64,000 bases of DNA from positions 50,448 to 114,447 of the forward strand of contig NZ_JBILQK010000002.1 in NCBI RefSeq assembly GCF_044373315.1. Direction: 5' to 3'. Both the position numbers and the translations under genes were made by a program. This stretch comes from JACDQM01 sp044373315 (lineage in GTDB: Bacteria; Pseudomonadota; Gammaproteobacteria; Burkholderiales; Burkholderiaceae_C). The notes beneath the pieces were generated by a model, which ran no database searches, had not been told where the DNA came from, and was given only the letters and a program-made list of their open reading frames with translations. Below are positions 25,835-36,664 of this stretch, piece by piece (position 1 is the first letter of the stretch; each line of letters opens with the position of its first letter).

Positions 25835-28063
25835 ATGCTGAACAAACTCGCGCCGGTTTCTGCTTTCGCAGCCCTGCTGACTCTGTGGCTCAGCAGTGCG
25901 GCGCTGGCGCAGCCCGCGGCACCGACGCCTGCCGCCGATGCCAGCAATCCGAGACCACGCATCGGTCTGGTGCTGTCGGGTGGCGGCGCGCGCGGCCTGG
26001 CCCATCTGGGCGTGCTGCGCGCGCTGCGTGAGCTGCGCGTGCCGGTAGACCTGGTGGTGGGCACCAGCATGGGTGCGGTGGTGGGTGGCGCCTATGCGGC
26101 CGGACGCAGCATCGAGGAAATCGAGGAGATCGTGCACAGCGCCGACTGGGCCACCATCCTGTCCGACCGGCCGCAGCGCCGCGAACTCAGCTTTACCCGC
26201 CGCGAGGAAGACCAGTTGCTGCCCTCGCGCATCGAGATGGGCCTGAACCGCGACGGCGTTTCGCTACCGCCAGCAGCCGTCGGCAACAGCGCGCTGGAGC
26301 GCACGCTGGAACGCCTGATCTCGGGGCAACGTGCCGACCTGCCGCTGAACCAGCTGCCCCTGCCCTTTCGTGCGCTGGCCACCGATCTGTTGTCCGGCGA
26401 GATGCACGAGATGATCGACACGCCACTGTTCCTGGCGCTGCGTGCCTCGATGGCCGTGCCGGGTGTGTTCGCGCCGGTGCGCATCCAGGGAAGACCCATG
26501 GTGGACGGCGGACTGGTGCGCAATCTGGGCGTGGACATTGCGCGCAAGATGGGTGCGGACCTCATCATCGCAGTCAATGTGGGCTCGCCGCTGCTGGAAG
26601 AGCGCGAGCTGGGCAGTGCGGTCGGCGTGGCCAACCAGATGCTGCAGATCCTGACCGAGCAGAACGTCACGCGGTCGCTGAAGGAGCTGCGGCCGGCCGA
26701 TGTGCTGATCGACCCGCAGCTCGACAGCATGGGATTCCTGGACTTTCAGCGCCTGGCGCCCACCGTCGAGGTGGGCCACCGCGCGGCCCTGGCGGCGCAG
26801 GAGCGCCTGCAACAACTGGCCTTGACTGACGCGGCCTACAGCGAGCACCAGCAGTCGCGCCTGCCGCTGGCCAGTGCTCAGCCGCGAGCGCTGCCCCTGC
26901 AGGCACTGGCGATCAAAGGCACCCGGCGCAGCAACCCGCAGGCCCTGCAATCCAGCCTGGGGCTGCAGCCTGGCGAGCCCGTCACCGAAGCCCAGGTCGA
27001 GCGTGCCGCGGCCGTGCTCTACGGCAGCGGCGATTTCGACCGGGTGGACACTGCCATTCTCGACAACGACGGCCGTCGCCAGGTGACCCTTCAGGTCAAT
27101 GAGGCCGCCTGGGCCCGCAGCCGGCTGCGCGTGGGTCTGGAGCTCTACAGCAATTTCGACGACGCCAACCGCTTTTCGCTGGTGGCGATGCACAGCGCCA
27201 ACTGGCTGAATCCCTGGGGTGCCGAGCTGCGCAGCCTGGGCCGCATAGGCGCCAAGCGAGAACTGGGCACGGAGCTCTTGCAGCCGCTGGGTGCTGGCTC
27301 AAACCTGTATCTGGCACCGCGCCTGCACTATGAGGAAAGCGAAGCGGACGCCTTCGATGGCGGCCGGCGCGTCGCACGCTATGCCGTCAGCCTGGGCACA
27401 GCCAGCCTCTCCCTGGGATGGCGGCTCGGCAACTGGGGTGATGTGCGCGTCGGAGCAGGTCGCGTGCGCAGCCGCACGCGAGCCCAATTGCCCGAGGATC
27501 CGAGCCTGGGGTCCATTCGCCTGAGCCTGCGCACCCGCTTTGCCCAGCTGCGCATCGACAGCCTGGATTCAACAGCATTCCCCGCACGAGGCCAGCTGCT
27601 GGATCTGAGCTATGCACGGTTCGATTCAGACCGCACGGGCATGGTCAACCAGGTGTCAGCGCTGGGGCTGAGTGCCTTCCAGCTCGGCCCCTGGGCCGGC
27701 CATCTTTACGGCGAGTTCTCGCACGCCAGCATCGGCAGCACGCGCTCGCTGGGCGGCTTCCTGCGCCTGTCCGGCAGCCCGGACAGCTCGCTTGAAGGGC
27801 GCAATCTCTTCCTCGGACGGATGGTGATGGCCAAGCGCATCGGCCAGATGCCGCTGGGCCTGGGTCAGTCCGTGCGGGTGGGCTTCTCGCTGGAACTCGG
27901 CGGCGCCGTACCGGAACAGCAGACGCTTCAGCCCGGCGATCTCAAGCTGGCCGGCAGCGGCTTCCTGGCGGTGGACACGCGCTTCGGGCCCTTCTATCTG
28001 GCCCTAGGCGGCACGCGCGAGGGCAAGTCGGCGGTCTATCTATTCCTCGGTCCGATCTGGTGA
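25835..28063 (+). CDS. PlpD-like patatin autotransporter (type Vd secretion)
   Basis: A 742-residue protein with a signal peptide (residues ~1-25). Its patatin phospholipase domain has the oxyanion loop GGGARG at 49-54, nucleophile Ser78 in GTSMG and catalytic Asp224 in DGG. A POTRA-like segment follows (about 360-440), then an Omp85/BamA-like beta-barrel to the C-terminus, which ends in alternating residues and a terminal Trp. This patatin-POTRA-barrel order and length match type Vd autotransporters such as Pseudomonas PlpD, which present a lipase at the cell surface. It is divergent from ispF. Confidence 0.9.
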   Translation: MLNKLAPVSAFAALLTLWLSSAALAQPAAPTPAADASNPRPRIGLVLSGGGARGLAHLGVLRALRELRVPVDLVVGTSMGAVVGGAYAAGRSIEEIEEIVHSADWATILSDRPQRRELSFTRREEDQLLPSRIEMGLNRDGVSLPPAAVGNSALERTLERLISGQRADLPLNQLPLPFRALATDLLSGEMHEMIDTPLFLALRASMAVPGVFAPVRIQGRPMVDGGLVRNLGVDIARKMGADLIIAVNVGSPLLEERELGSAVGVANQMLQILTEQNVTRSLKELRPADVLIDPQLDSMGFLDFQRLAPTVEVGHRAALAAQERLQQLALTDAAYSEHQQSRLPLASAQPRALPLQALAIKGTRRSNPQALQSSLGLQPGEPVTEAQVERAAAVLYGSGDFDRVDTAILDNDGRRQVTLQVNEAAWARSRLRVGLELYSNFDDANRFSLVAMHSANWLNPWGAELRSLGRIGAKRELGTELLQPLGAGSNLYLAPRLHYEESEADAFDGGRRVARYAVSLGTASLSLGWRLGNWGDVRVGAGRVRSRTRAQLPEDPSLGSIRLSLRTRFAQLRIDSLDSTAFPARGQLLDLSYARFDSDRTGMVNQVSALGLSAFQLGPWAGHLYGEFSHASIGSTRSLGGFLRLSGSPDSSLEGRNLFLGRMVMAKRIGQMPLGLGQSVRVGFSLELGGAVPEQQTLQPGDLKLAGSGFLAVDTRFGPFYLALGGTREGKSAVYLFLGPIW

Positions 28064-28103
28064 CCGGGCGGGCGGCGCGTCAGGCGCCGCCCGCTCGCCC
28101 CGA

Positions 28104-30701
<2,598 letters not shown>

Positions 30702-30728
30702 GGTGGATGGTCCTCCGGTTGCAAGCAG

Positions 30729-30756
30729 ACATGGGGCAGCGATCCCCGAAATCAAG
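30729..30756 (-). promoter_or_regulatory. Sigma-32 heat-shock promoter of clpB
   Basis: On the minus strand, CTTGAT (30756-30751) is followed after a 14-base spacer by CCCCATGT (30736-30729). The RpoH consensus is CTTGAA, 13-15 bases, CCCCATNT, so only one -35 base differs. Transcription would begin near 30722, about 20 bases before the clpB start. Confidence 0.88.
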
Positions 30757-30839
30757 AGCCTCGCGACGGCTAGGGCCGCCCGGCTTGCGCCAGATCAAGA
30801 ATGCTGCGGCGCGGCCTGCGCGCCTTGCCGCTGGATGAC

Positions 30840-31226
30840 TCAGCGGCCCATCAAGGCGCGCATCAAGGCGTAGCCCAGCGCCGCGCAGGCCAAGGCGCCC
30901 AGCAGATGGGCGGCGCTGTGCAGCAACGCCATGCCGGCCGCACCGCGCTGTAAGAGCGCCAGCGACTCGCCCGAGAAGGCCGAGAACGTCGTCAAGCCGC
31001 CAAGGAAACCGGTCACCAGCAGCAGCTTCAGCAGCTCATCCGGCCGGCGTTCGAACCAGGCCAGCGCCACACCCACCGCCAGACCACCCGCCAGATTGAC
31101 CAGCAGCGTGCCCAGCGGGAAGCCCGCCCACAGGGAGTTCAACCAGACGCCGGCGCGCCAGCGCAACAAGGCGCCCGCCGCGGCGCCCGCGGCCACAGCC
31201 AGCCCCTGCAGGGCCCATGCCGTCAT
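30840..31226 (-). CDS. crcB: Fluoride exporter CrcB/Fluc
   Basis: A 128-residue small membrane protein with four hydrophobic helices. GALLRWRAGVWLN, the central PLGTLLVNLAGG and the signature GGLTTFSAFSGE are typical of Fluc channels, which assemble as dual-topology dimers and export fluoride. Its ATG overlaps the moaE stop by four bases. No fluoride riboswitch was seen upstream, which fits its being second in an operon. Confidence 0.94.
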   Translation of the reverse strand: MTAWALQGLAVAAGAAAGALLRWRAGVWLNSLWAGFPLGTLLVNLAGGLAVGVALAWFERRPDELLKLLLVTGFLGGLTTFSAFSGESLALLQRGAAGMALLHSAAHLLGALACAALGYALMRALMGR

Positions 31227-31711
31227 GCCGGATCGGCCGCATTGCCGGCGGCAATGCCCCAGCGTGCCAGCGCGGCATCGTCGGCCACACGCGCGTCGAC
31301 CCAGTGCGCGCCTGCGGCGGTGTGTTCCTTCTTCCAGAAAGGCGCCTGCGTCTTCAGATAGTCCATCAGGAATTCGCAGGCCTGGAAGGCTTGGCCGCGA
31401 TGGCCCGAGGCCGCCAGCACCAGCACGATCTGTTCGCGTGCGGCCAGCGGGCCGACCCGATGCACCACACGGGCGGCACGCAGGTCGAAGCGGCGAAAAG
31501 CCTCATCGATCATGGCCTCGATGGCCGCCTCGGTCATGCCGGGGTAATGCTCCAGTTCCATCAGGCTGACCGCCTGGGCCTGGCCATGGGTCAGGTCGCG
31601 CACCGTGCCGACGAAGGCCACGACGGCACCAATGCCGCCGTCCGCGGCACGCAAGGCGGCGGTCTCAGCGCTGAGATCGAAATCCTGAGTCTGGATGCTG
31701 ACGCGGGGCAT
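31223..31711 (-). CDS. moaE: Molybdopterin synthase catalytic subunit
   Basis: Large subunit of molybdopterin synthase; with MoaD it converts precursor Z to molybdopterin. Diagnostic segments are GAVVAFVGTVRD, LELEHYPGMTE, HRVGPLAAREQIVLV, and APFWKKEH with the catalytic lysines. ATG 31711 matches the conserved start; ATG 31723 is an alternative, and neither has a clear ribosome binding site. moaD is not adjacent. The product is needed for the formate dehydrogenase encoded at 46306-49443. Confidence 0.93.
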   Translation of the reverse strand: MPRVSIQTQDFDLSAETAALRAADGGIGAVVAFVGTVRDLTHGQAQAVSLMELEHYPGMTEAAIEAMIDEAFRRFDLRAARVVHRVGPLAAREQIVLVLAASGHRGQAFQACEFLMDYLKTQAPFWKKEHTAAGAHWVDARVADDAALARWGIAAGNAADPA

Positions 31712-31863
31712 GGCACTGGACATGGCGGCATTGTGGCATTCGGGCCATGAACGCACTCAGGGCCAATCCTGAGTCCGCCACAGAACGCCGCTGCTATATT
31801 CGCGCGCCACAAGAGCGACGGCGTGAGCCGAGCGCAGGCACCACAAACAACAAGGTGGGTCAC

Positions 31864-33396
31864 ATGCACAAAGGCATGGGCGAGGGTGATCGAGCGGCCG
31901 AGGCGGCCGCTCTGCTGGGCCGCGGGCGCGAGTTCGTGCTGTTGGCCAGGTACCGTGAAGCCTACGAGTCATTGATGGCGGCCAGCAAGCTGGCGCATGA
32001 AGGGCCGGACATCGCTGAGGAAAGCCGCAGCCTGTCCCTGCTGGCCTATGCCGCTGCAGCCCTCGGCCACGCCGAGGAAGCCATAGAAACCGCCATGCTG
32101 GCCTCACAGCTGGCGGACGAGAGCGGCAACACGGAAGCGCGCTTGATGGCGCTGAACTATCTGGGCGTCGCCCTGCTCTGGAACGGCAGCCATGAGGGGG
32201 CGGAAGCGGTGCTCAAACCCGCCTTCGAGCTCGCTCGCTCCTTGCACAGACCCGCGCAGTGCGTGCGACCCCAACTCAACCGCTGCTTCAATGAGGCCTA
32301 TCGCCAGATCGGCCTGCGCCATCTGGAGAAGCGACGCCCCGACCCGGAGCGCCTCCTGCGGCTGATGGCAGCACTCGAAGAGCGCAGCCCGGCCGAGCAA
32401 CCACGGTCACAGCTGATCCAGGGCCTGTGGCAGTGGCTCCAAGGCGTGTCGCTGGCCTGGCAGTCCGGCAGCAGCTTGGCTGCAAAGCCAGCCCAGCTGG
32501 CCTTGACAGCGCTGTGCGAGGCCCAGCCGAATGTCGGCCTGCTGCCAGCCATGTTGCAGTGGTTGATCTGCGAGCTCGCGCTGGTGGATCAGCAGCCGCA
32601 GGCCGCGCTGGCAGCTGCCAGCCGCCTGATGGCGCTGTGCGAGCGCATGCAGCAGCACCCGCTGCAGCGCATCGCCCTGCGCCTGAGCTGCGAGTTGCAC
32701 GAACAGCAAGGCCAGACCGCGCAGGCGCTGGCCAGCCTGCGCCAGTTGCAGTTGAGTGAGCACAGGCTGCGGCAGGTCAGCATGAGCCACCGCCGGGAGG
32801 CCGCCGCCTTGCGCCTGGAGTTGCGCCAGCACAAGCGCGAGGTGCGCAGCCTGCGCAACGACGCCCAGCAGCTTCAGCGACTGTCGATGGAAGACCCGCT
32901 GACCGGCCTGGCCAATCGGCGCGGCCTGGAACAGCAGCTGAATGCGGCGCTGACCGGCCATGGCCGACCTGAAAGCGCTGCGCTGCTGTATGTCTCGATG
33001 GTCGACGTCAACGGCTTCAAGGGCGTCAATGACCGCCACTCCCATCGGGTCGGTGATCAGGTACTGCAGACCTTGGCCATGCTGTTCCAGCAGCAGCTGC
33101 GCAGCCAGGACATGGCCGGCCGCTGGGGGGGCGATGAGTTCGTTCTGGCCTTCTGGGCGCTGGACGATCTGCAGGCGCAGGCGGTGGTGACCCGGCTGCG
33201 CGAGGCCGTGTCCGGCTACAACTGGCATTTGCTCGCCCCCGGGCTGAAGGTCAGCATTAGTCTGGGCTTGGCCCGTGCGGGCAGCGATGACGAATTGCAG
33301 GACTTGCTGCTGCGCAGCGACCAGGGCATGTACGCCCACAAGCGCGCCTGCCAGTCTCTCGGGCAGCCGGACAACACCGTGCAACCCGGCCTTTGA
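31864..33396 (+). CDS. Cytoplasmic diguanylate cyclase with TPR-like sensor region
   Basis: A 510-residue protein. Residues ~1-330 are helical repeats resembling TPRs (paired helices of the A..A..LA type). A short coiled coil (about 300-345) leads into a GGDEF domain with active-site GGDEF at 422-426. The RSQD motif, spaced five residues before GGDEF, matches the inhibitory I-site that binds c-di-GMP. No transmembrane segment is seen, so it is soluble. AAGGTGG precedes the ATG at 31864. Confidence 0.88.
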   Translation: MHKGMGEGDRAAEAAALLGRGREFVLLARYREAYESLMAASKLAHEGPDIAEESRSLSLLAYAAAALGHAEEAIETAMLASQLADESGNTEARLMALNYLGVALLWNGSHEGAEAVLKPAFELARSLHRPAQCVRPQLNRCFNEAYRQIGLRHLEKRRPDPERLLRLMAALEERSPAEQPRSQLIQGLWQWLQGVSLAWQSGSSLAAKPAQLALTALCEAQPNVGLLPAMLQWLICELALVDQQPQAALAAASRLMALCERMQQHPLQRIALRLSCELHEQQGQTAQALASLRQLQLSEHRLRQVSMSHRREAAALRLELRQHKREVRSLRNDAQQLQRLSMEDPLTGLANRRGLEQQLNAALTGHGRPESAALLYVSMVDVNGFKGVNDRHSHRVGDQVLQTLAMLFQQQLRSQDMAGRWGGDEFVLAFWALDDLQAQAVVTRLREAVSGYNWHLLAPGLKVSISLGLARAGSDDELQDLLLRSDQGMYAHKRACQSLGQPDNTVQPGL

Positions 33397-33448
33397 AAGC
33401 GCCGTCCGGGCCGGTAGGATATCTACCGAACGCACAGGAGATTCCCCC

Positions 33449-33994
33449 ATGGCTGCCAGCCCCTTTCGCAGCGCCCTCGAACTGATGGTGCAGTACGCCC
33501 GCTACCACCGCGACCGCCGCAATATCGCCACCCACTTCATCGGTATCCCGCTGATCGTTTTTGCAATCGGCATCCTGCTGGCGCGCGCGCAGTTCAGCGT
33601 GAGCGGTGTCGATCTGAGCGCCGCCTGGGCGGTCTGGGGCCTTAGCACCCTGTGGTACCTCAGCCGCGGCAATCTGGTGTTGGGCACCGCCACTGCCGCC
33701 GTCAATGCGCTGCTGATCGCACTGGCCGAGCCCTTCGCCGCCGGCAGCACCCTGTCCTGGCTGAGCTGGGGCGTGGGCACCTTTGCGCTGGGCTGGGTCA
33801 TCCAGTTCATCGGCCACTATTACGAAGGAAAGAAACCCGCTTTCGTCGACGACTTGGTCGGCTTGCTGGTCGGCCCGATGTTCGTTGTTGCCGAAGCCAT
33901 GTTCAGCACCGGCTGGGGCCGCAGCCTGCTGGCCGAAATCGAGCGCCAAGCTGGCCCCACCTACATTCGTGACCTGGCCAGCCCGGCCGCATGA
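33449..33994 (+). CDS. Mpo1-like (DUF962) membrane protein
   Basis: A 181-residue membrane protein. The N-terminal YARYHRDRRNIATHFIGIPL and the later QFIGHYYEGKKPAFVDDL match the DUF962/Mpo1 family. The yeast member is an Fe(II) dioxygenase in phytosphingosine alpha-oxidation, and both His-containing motifs are present here. About four hydrophobic helices lie between them. AGGAG precedes the ATG, and panE starts within its stop codon (ATGA). Confidence 0.85.
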   Translation: MAASPFRSALELMVQYARYHRDRRNIATHFIGIPLIVFAIGILLARAQFSVSGVDLSAAWAVWGLSTLWYLSRGNLVLGTATAAVNALLIALAEPFAAGSTLSWLSWGVGTFALGWVIQFIGHYYEGKKPAFVDDLVGLLVGPMFVVAEAMFSTGWGRSLLAEIERQAGPTYIRDLASPAA

Positions 33995-35013
33995 GCGCTG
34001 CCCCGGAGCGCGCCGGCCCCGTGCTGGTGATGGGTGCCGGCTCGATCGGTTGCTTTCTGGGGGGTGCGCTGGCCGCTGCCGGCCTACCTGTGGTGTTCGT
34101 GGGTCGGCCGAGAGTCCTCGAAGCCCTGGCGGCCCAAGGGCTGGTCGTCAGCGATCTCGATCAGCGCAGGCAAGACCTGACCCCAGCCAGCTTGCAGCTG
34201 CATGAACAGGTCCCGTCCGGGCTGAAACCTTCCATCACCTTGTTGTGCGTGAAGAGCGGCGCCACCGCCGAAGCCGCCGCGAGCCTGGGCAAAACGCTGC
34301 CCGCCGGCAGCGTAGTGGTGTCGATGCAGAACGGCGTGGGCAACGTCGAGCGCGCACGTGCCGCCGCACCCCAACTGCAGTGGCGGGCTGGCATGGTGCC
34401 CTTCAATGTGGCAGAACTCGGACCTGGCCATTTCCACCGAGGCACCGGCGGCGCCCTGTATGCTGAGCAGGATGCCGCGCTGGTGGCTCTGCAGCCGGCC
34501 TTTGCCGCCTTCGGCCTCAAGCTCAAGCTGCTGCCGGACCTGCGCCCCTTGCAGTGGGGCAAGCTGCTGATCAATCTGAACAACCCGGTCAATGCGCTGT
34601 CCGGCCGGCCACTGCGCGCCGAATTGCTGGAGCGCGGCTACCGGCGCTGCTTTGCTGCGCTGCAGACCGAGGCGCTGGCCGTGTTGAAGCAGGCCGGCAT
34701 CGCCATCGCGCCTGTCACCCCTGTGCCGCCCGAGCGCTTTGCTGCACTGCTCAAGCTGCCGACGCCACTGTTCCGCCTGCTGGCCGCGCGCATGTTGAAG
34801 ATCGACGCCAAGGCCCGCTCCAGCATGGCTGATGACCTGGGCCTGGGCCGCAGCACCGAGATCGAAGCCTTGTGCGGCGAGGTGGTCCGACTGGCCGAGC
34901 GGCACGGCACGAAAGCTCCGCTGAACGCGCGCATGCGCGAACTGGTGCTGGGCTGGCCAGAACGAAAGCTCCCCTACGAGCCGCGCGAACTGTTGAAGGC
35001 CCTCGGGCTCTAA
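33991..35013 (+). CDS. panE: 2-dehydropantoate 2-reductase
   Basis: NADPH-dependent reduction of ketopantoate to pantoate in pantothenate synthesis. The 340 residues contain the dinucleotide motif GAGSIGCFLGG near the start, LCVKSGAT and MQNGVGN in the Rossmann domain, KLLINLNNPVNAL with the catalytic Lys, and a late SSMADDLGLGRSTEI. It overlaps the Mpo1-like gene by four bases. Paralogous KPR-family reductases exist, so the substrate is likely but not certain. Confidence 0.88.
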   Translation: MSAAPERAGPVLVMGAGSIGCFLGGALAAAGLPVVFVGRPRVLEALAAQGLVVSDLDQRRQDLTPASLQLHEQVPSGLKPSITLLCVKSGATAEAAASLGKTLPAGSVVVSMQNGVGNVERARAAAPQLQWRAGMVPFNVAELGPGHFHRGTGGALYAEQDAALVALQPAFAAFGLKLKLLPDLRPLQWGKLLINLNNPVNALSGRPLRAELLERGYRRCFAALQTEALAVLKQAGIAIAPVTPVPPERFAALLKLPTPLFRLLAARMLKIDAKARSSMADDLGLGRSTEIEALCGEVVRLAERHGTKAPLNARMRELVLGWPERKLPYEPRELLKALGL

Positions 35014-35015
35014 GC

Positions 35016-35124
35016 GCGGCTGACAAAACCCTTCTGGCGTCGTTGTCCTGGCTTGCCGTACCAGCATTTACTGTCCGTGCCAGGACGTCTCGCCAGCACC
35101 GCTTCGCTGGCTTTTGCTAGCCGC
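35016..35124. repeat. Nested imperfect palindrome, candidate dispersed repeat or structured RNA
   Basis: Three nested pairs of arms fold the whole element into one hairpin. The outer pair is GCGGCTgaCAAAA (35016-35028) with CTTTTGctAGCCGC (35111-35124), allowing two mismatches. The middle pair is CTGGCG (35034-35039) with CGCCAG (35091-35096). The inner pair is GTCCTGGC (35045-35052) with GCCAGGAC (35079-35086), enclosing a 26-base loop. It begins immediately after the panE stop and lies before the convergent nitroreductase. No T-run marks it as a simple terminator. Confidence 0.65.
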
Positions 35125-35136
35125 TCAAATTCGACG

Positions 35137-35724
35137 CTAGTCACCCCAACGCTGTAACACCGTCTCAAGCCCGCCTTTGCGGGAAGGGCCGCTGGCCTTT
35201 CTGGCCGGTGTACCCAAAGCAATCCAGCCCAGCAGGATCTCGCCAGGACCGCAAAAGGCCGCGGTGATTGCCGGGTCGCGCACCTTCGAACCGCTGAGCA
35301 TCTTGCCGCCATAGCCCAGCGTGTGCGCAGCCGCCAGAAACATCGCCAATGCACCGCCGATGGCGGCCCATTGCTCATGCGCCGGCACCTGCGGATGGCC
35401 CAGATCCAGCCGCGCGACCACCGCCACGCTGAGCGGCGGCTTCAGTGCCCGCTCGGCATCCAGCGCCGCGCCCACTTCGTCCTTGCCCGCTGCCCGCGCC
35501 GCGTCAGCAAACAGGGCGGCCATTTTGTGGCGTGCTTCGCCCCGCACGATCTTGAAGCGCCAGGGCGCCAGCTCGCCATGGTCGGGGGCGCGCAGTGCCG
35601 CCTGCACCATCAGCGCCAACTCGGCGTCGCTGGGCGCCGGTTCCACCAGATGCTTGGGGCCGACCGAATAGCGGCTCAGCAGCGCCTGCAGCGCGCGTTC
35701 TTGATCAGCGGTGGATGACGTCAT
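35137..35724 (-). CDS. Nitroreductase-family protein
   Basis: A 195-residue FMN-dependent nitroreductase fold of the YdjA-like short type. RYSVGPKHLVEPAPSD is followed by AALRAPDHGELAPWRF, the family N-terminal flavin site. AAHTLGYGGKMLSG is the later flavin contact, and GEILLGWIALGTP lies near the end. ATG 35724 overlaps the stop of the DsrE-like gene (TGATG), so it is the likely start. The substrate is unknown. Confidence 0.88.
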   Translation of the reverse strand: MTSSTADQERALQALLSRYSVGPKHLVEPAPSDAELALMVQAALRAPDHGELAPWRFKIVRGEARHKMAALFADAARAAGKDEVGAALDAERALKPPLSVAVVARLDLGHPQVPAHEQWAAIGGALAMFLAAAHTLGYGGKMLSGSKVRDPAITAAFCGPGEILLGWIALGTPARKASGPSRKGGLETVLQRWGD

Positions 35725-36122
35725 CAGAACACCAGGGTTCGCCAAGCCGGGTCGGCCAGCCGGCTCATAAACTGAACCGCGCCGCCATGGCCGGCCACGG
35801 CGGGGATCAGGCCCTCACGCGTCATGCCATTGGCATGCAGCGCATCGGTGCAGGCCAGCAGGCGCGCGCCATGCGCCAGCGCCTGCTGCATGTGCTGCGC
35901 GATCGTCATCGCGTTGTGTTCGGACGCCCGCAAACCATCGGCCACACCGGGCTGGAGCAGCAGCACCGAGCGGGCGCTGAAGTAGATCTCCACCTCCAGT
36001 TCCAGCGCCCCGGCCGCGGCGGCGTGGAAAAACGGCGTGGCCAGGCGCGCAGGCTGCTCGGGATCGGCCGCCCACAGCAGGATGGCAAGGCCGGTCACTG
36101 TCCGTTGAGCTGGTTCAGCCAT
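35724..36122 (-). CDS. DsrE-like protein
   Basis: A 132-residue DsrE/DsrF-fold protein: a beta-alpha pattern beginning LAILLWAADPEQ and a conserved-position cysteine in LLACTDALHANGM. Family members carry sulfane sulfur on such a cysteine in sulfur relay systems. The start overlaps the GcvH-like gene by 28 bases and the stop overlaps the nitroreductase start, so the three are translationally linked. Confidence 0.7.
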   Translation of the reverse strand: MAEPAQRTVTGLAILLWAADPEQPARLATPFFHAAAAGALELEVEIYFSARSVLLLQPGVADGLRASEHNAMTIAQHMQQALAHGARLLACTDALHANGMTREGLIPAVAGHGGAVQFMSRLADPAWRTLVF

Positions 36123-36529
36123 CCGTAATGCTCCATTGCCTCTTTCGCGTTCGCACCGTCGACCAGCGCGACGCGCTCGGCCTGAAGCTGCGCCGGCCGG
36201 ATCTCCAGCAGCCAGCCTTCGCCATAGGGATCGCGCTCGATCAGCTCCGGACTGGCTGACAGCGCCTCGTTGATGCGCAAGACCTCACCCGACAGCGGCG
36301 CCCGCACCGACACGATGCTCTTGGCCAGCTCCACCACCGCCATAGACCGCCCCTGCTCGATCAGCGTGCCCACTGCCTTCGGCCGGCACATATAGATCTC
36401 ACCCGAAGCCTTCAGCCCCAGCGCCGTGATGCCCAGCACTGCCGTGCCGTCCTCACGCAGGCGCACCCAGGTCTGGTCCTCGACCCAGTACAGCAGCTCT
36501 TCTGGAATCTCAGCGCCGGCGATCAGCAT
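36095..36529 (-). CDS. GcvH-like lipoyl-carrier protein
   Basis: A 144-residue protein of the glycine-cleavage H/biotinyl-lipoyl fold. The hallmark region VVELAKSIVSVRAPLSGEVL aligns with the H-protein lipoylation site (E-S-V-K in canonical GcvH), keeping the lysine. LITALG-type and GWLLEI segments also match. No gcvT or gcvP is nearby. A stand-alone H-like protein next to a DsrE-like protein recalls the lipoate-binding/DsrE proteins of heterodisulfide-reductase-like sulfur oxidation, but this is only an analogy. Confidence 0.75.
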   Translation of the reverse strand: MLIAGAEIPEELLYWVEDQTWVRLREDGTAVLGITALGLKASGEIYMCRPKAVGTLIEQGRSMAVVELAKSIVSVRAPLSGEVLRINEALSASPELIERDPYGEGWLLEIRPAQLQAERVALVDGANAKEAMEHYGWLNQLNGQ

Positions 36530-36596
36530 GACGACTCGTTGCCCACGGACGTTCGATCGCCGTTGCGAGCGGGCTCAGAATGGCTCGAAGCGCGCA

Positions 36597-36614
36597 GCCG
36601 TACATCTGTACGGC
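36597..36614. promoter_or_regulatory. Perfect palindrome upstream of the gcvH-like operon
   Basis: GCCGTACA (36597-36604) and TGTACGGC (36607-36614) form an 18-base perfect dyad with a two-base centre. It lies 68 bases upstream of the GcvH-like start and downstream of tRNA-Sec. No T-run follows, so an operator is more likely than a terminator. Confidence 0.45.
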
Positions 36615-36664
36615 GAGCGCTGCAGAGCCGAGATGTGCCCGCGCAGTAGGCGAGCGAATGTTCA

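Noticed and set aside
31223..31260. Fluoride riboswitch before crcB
   Set aside because: crcB starts inside the moaE stop codon, leaving no leader, and no fluoride-motif core was seen.
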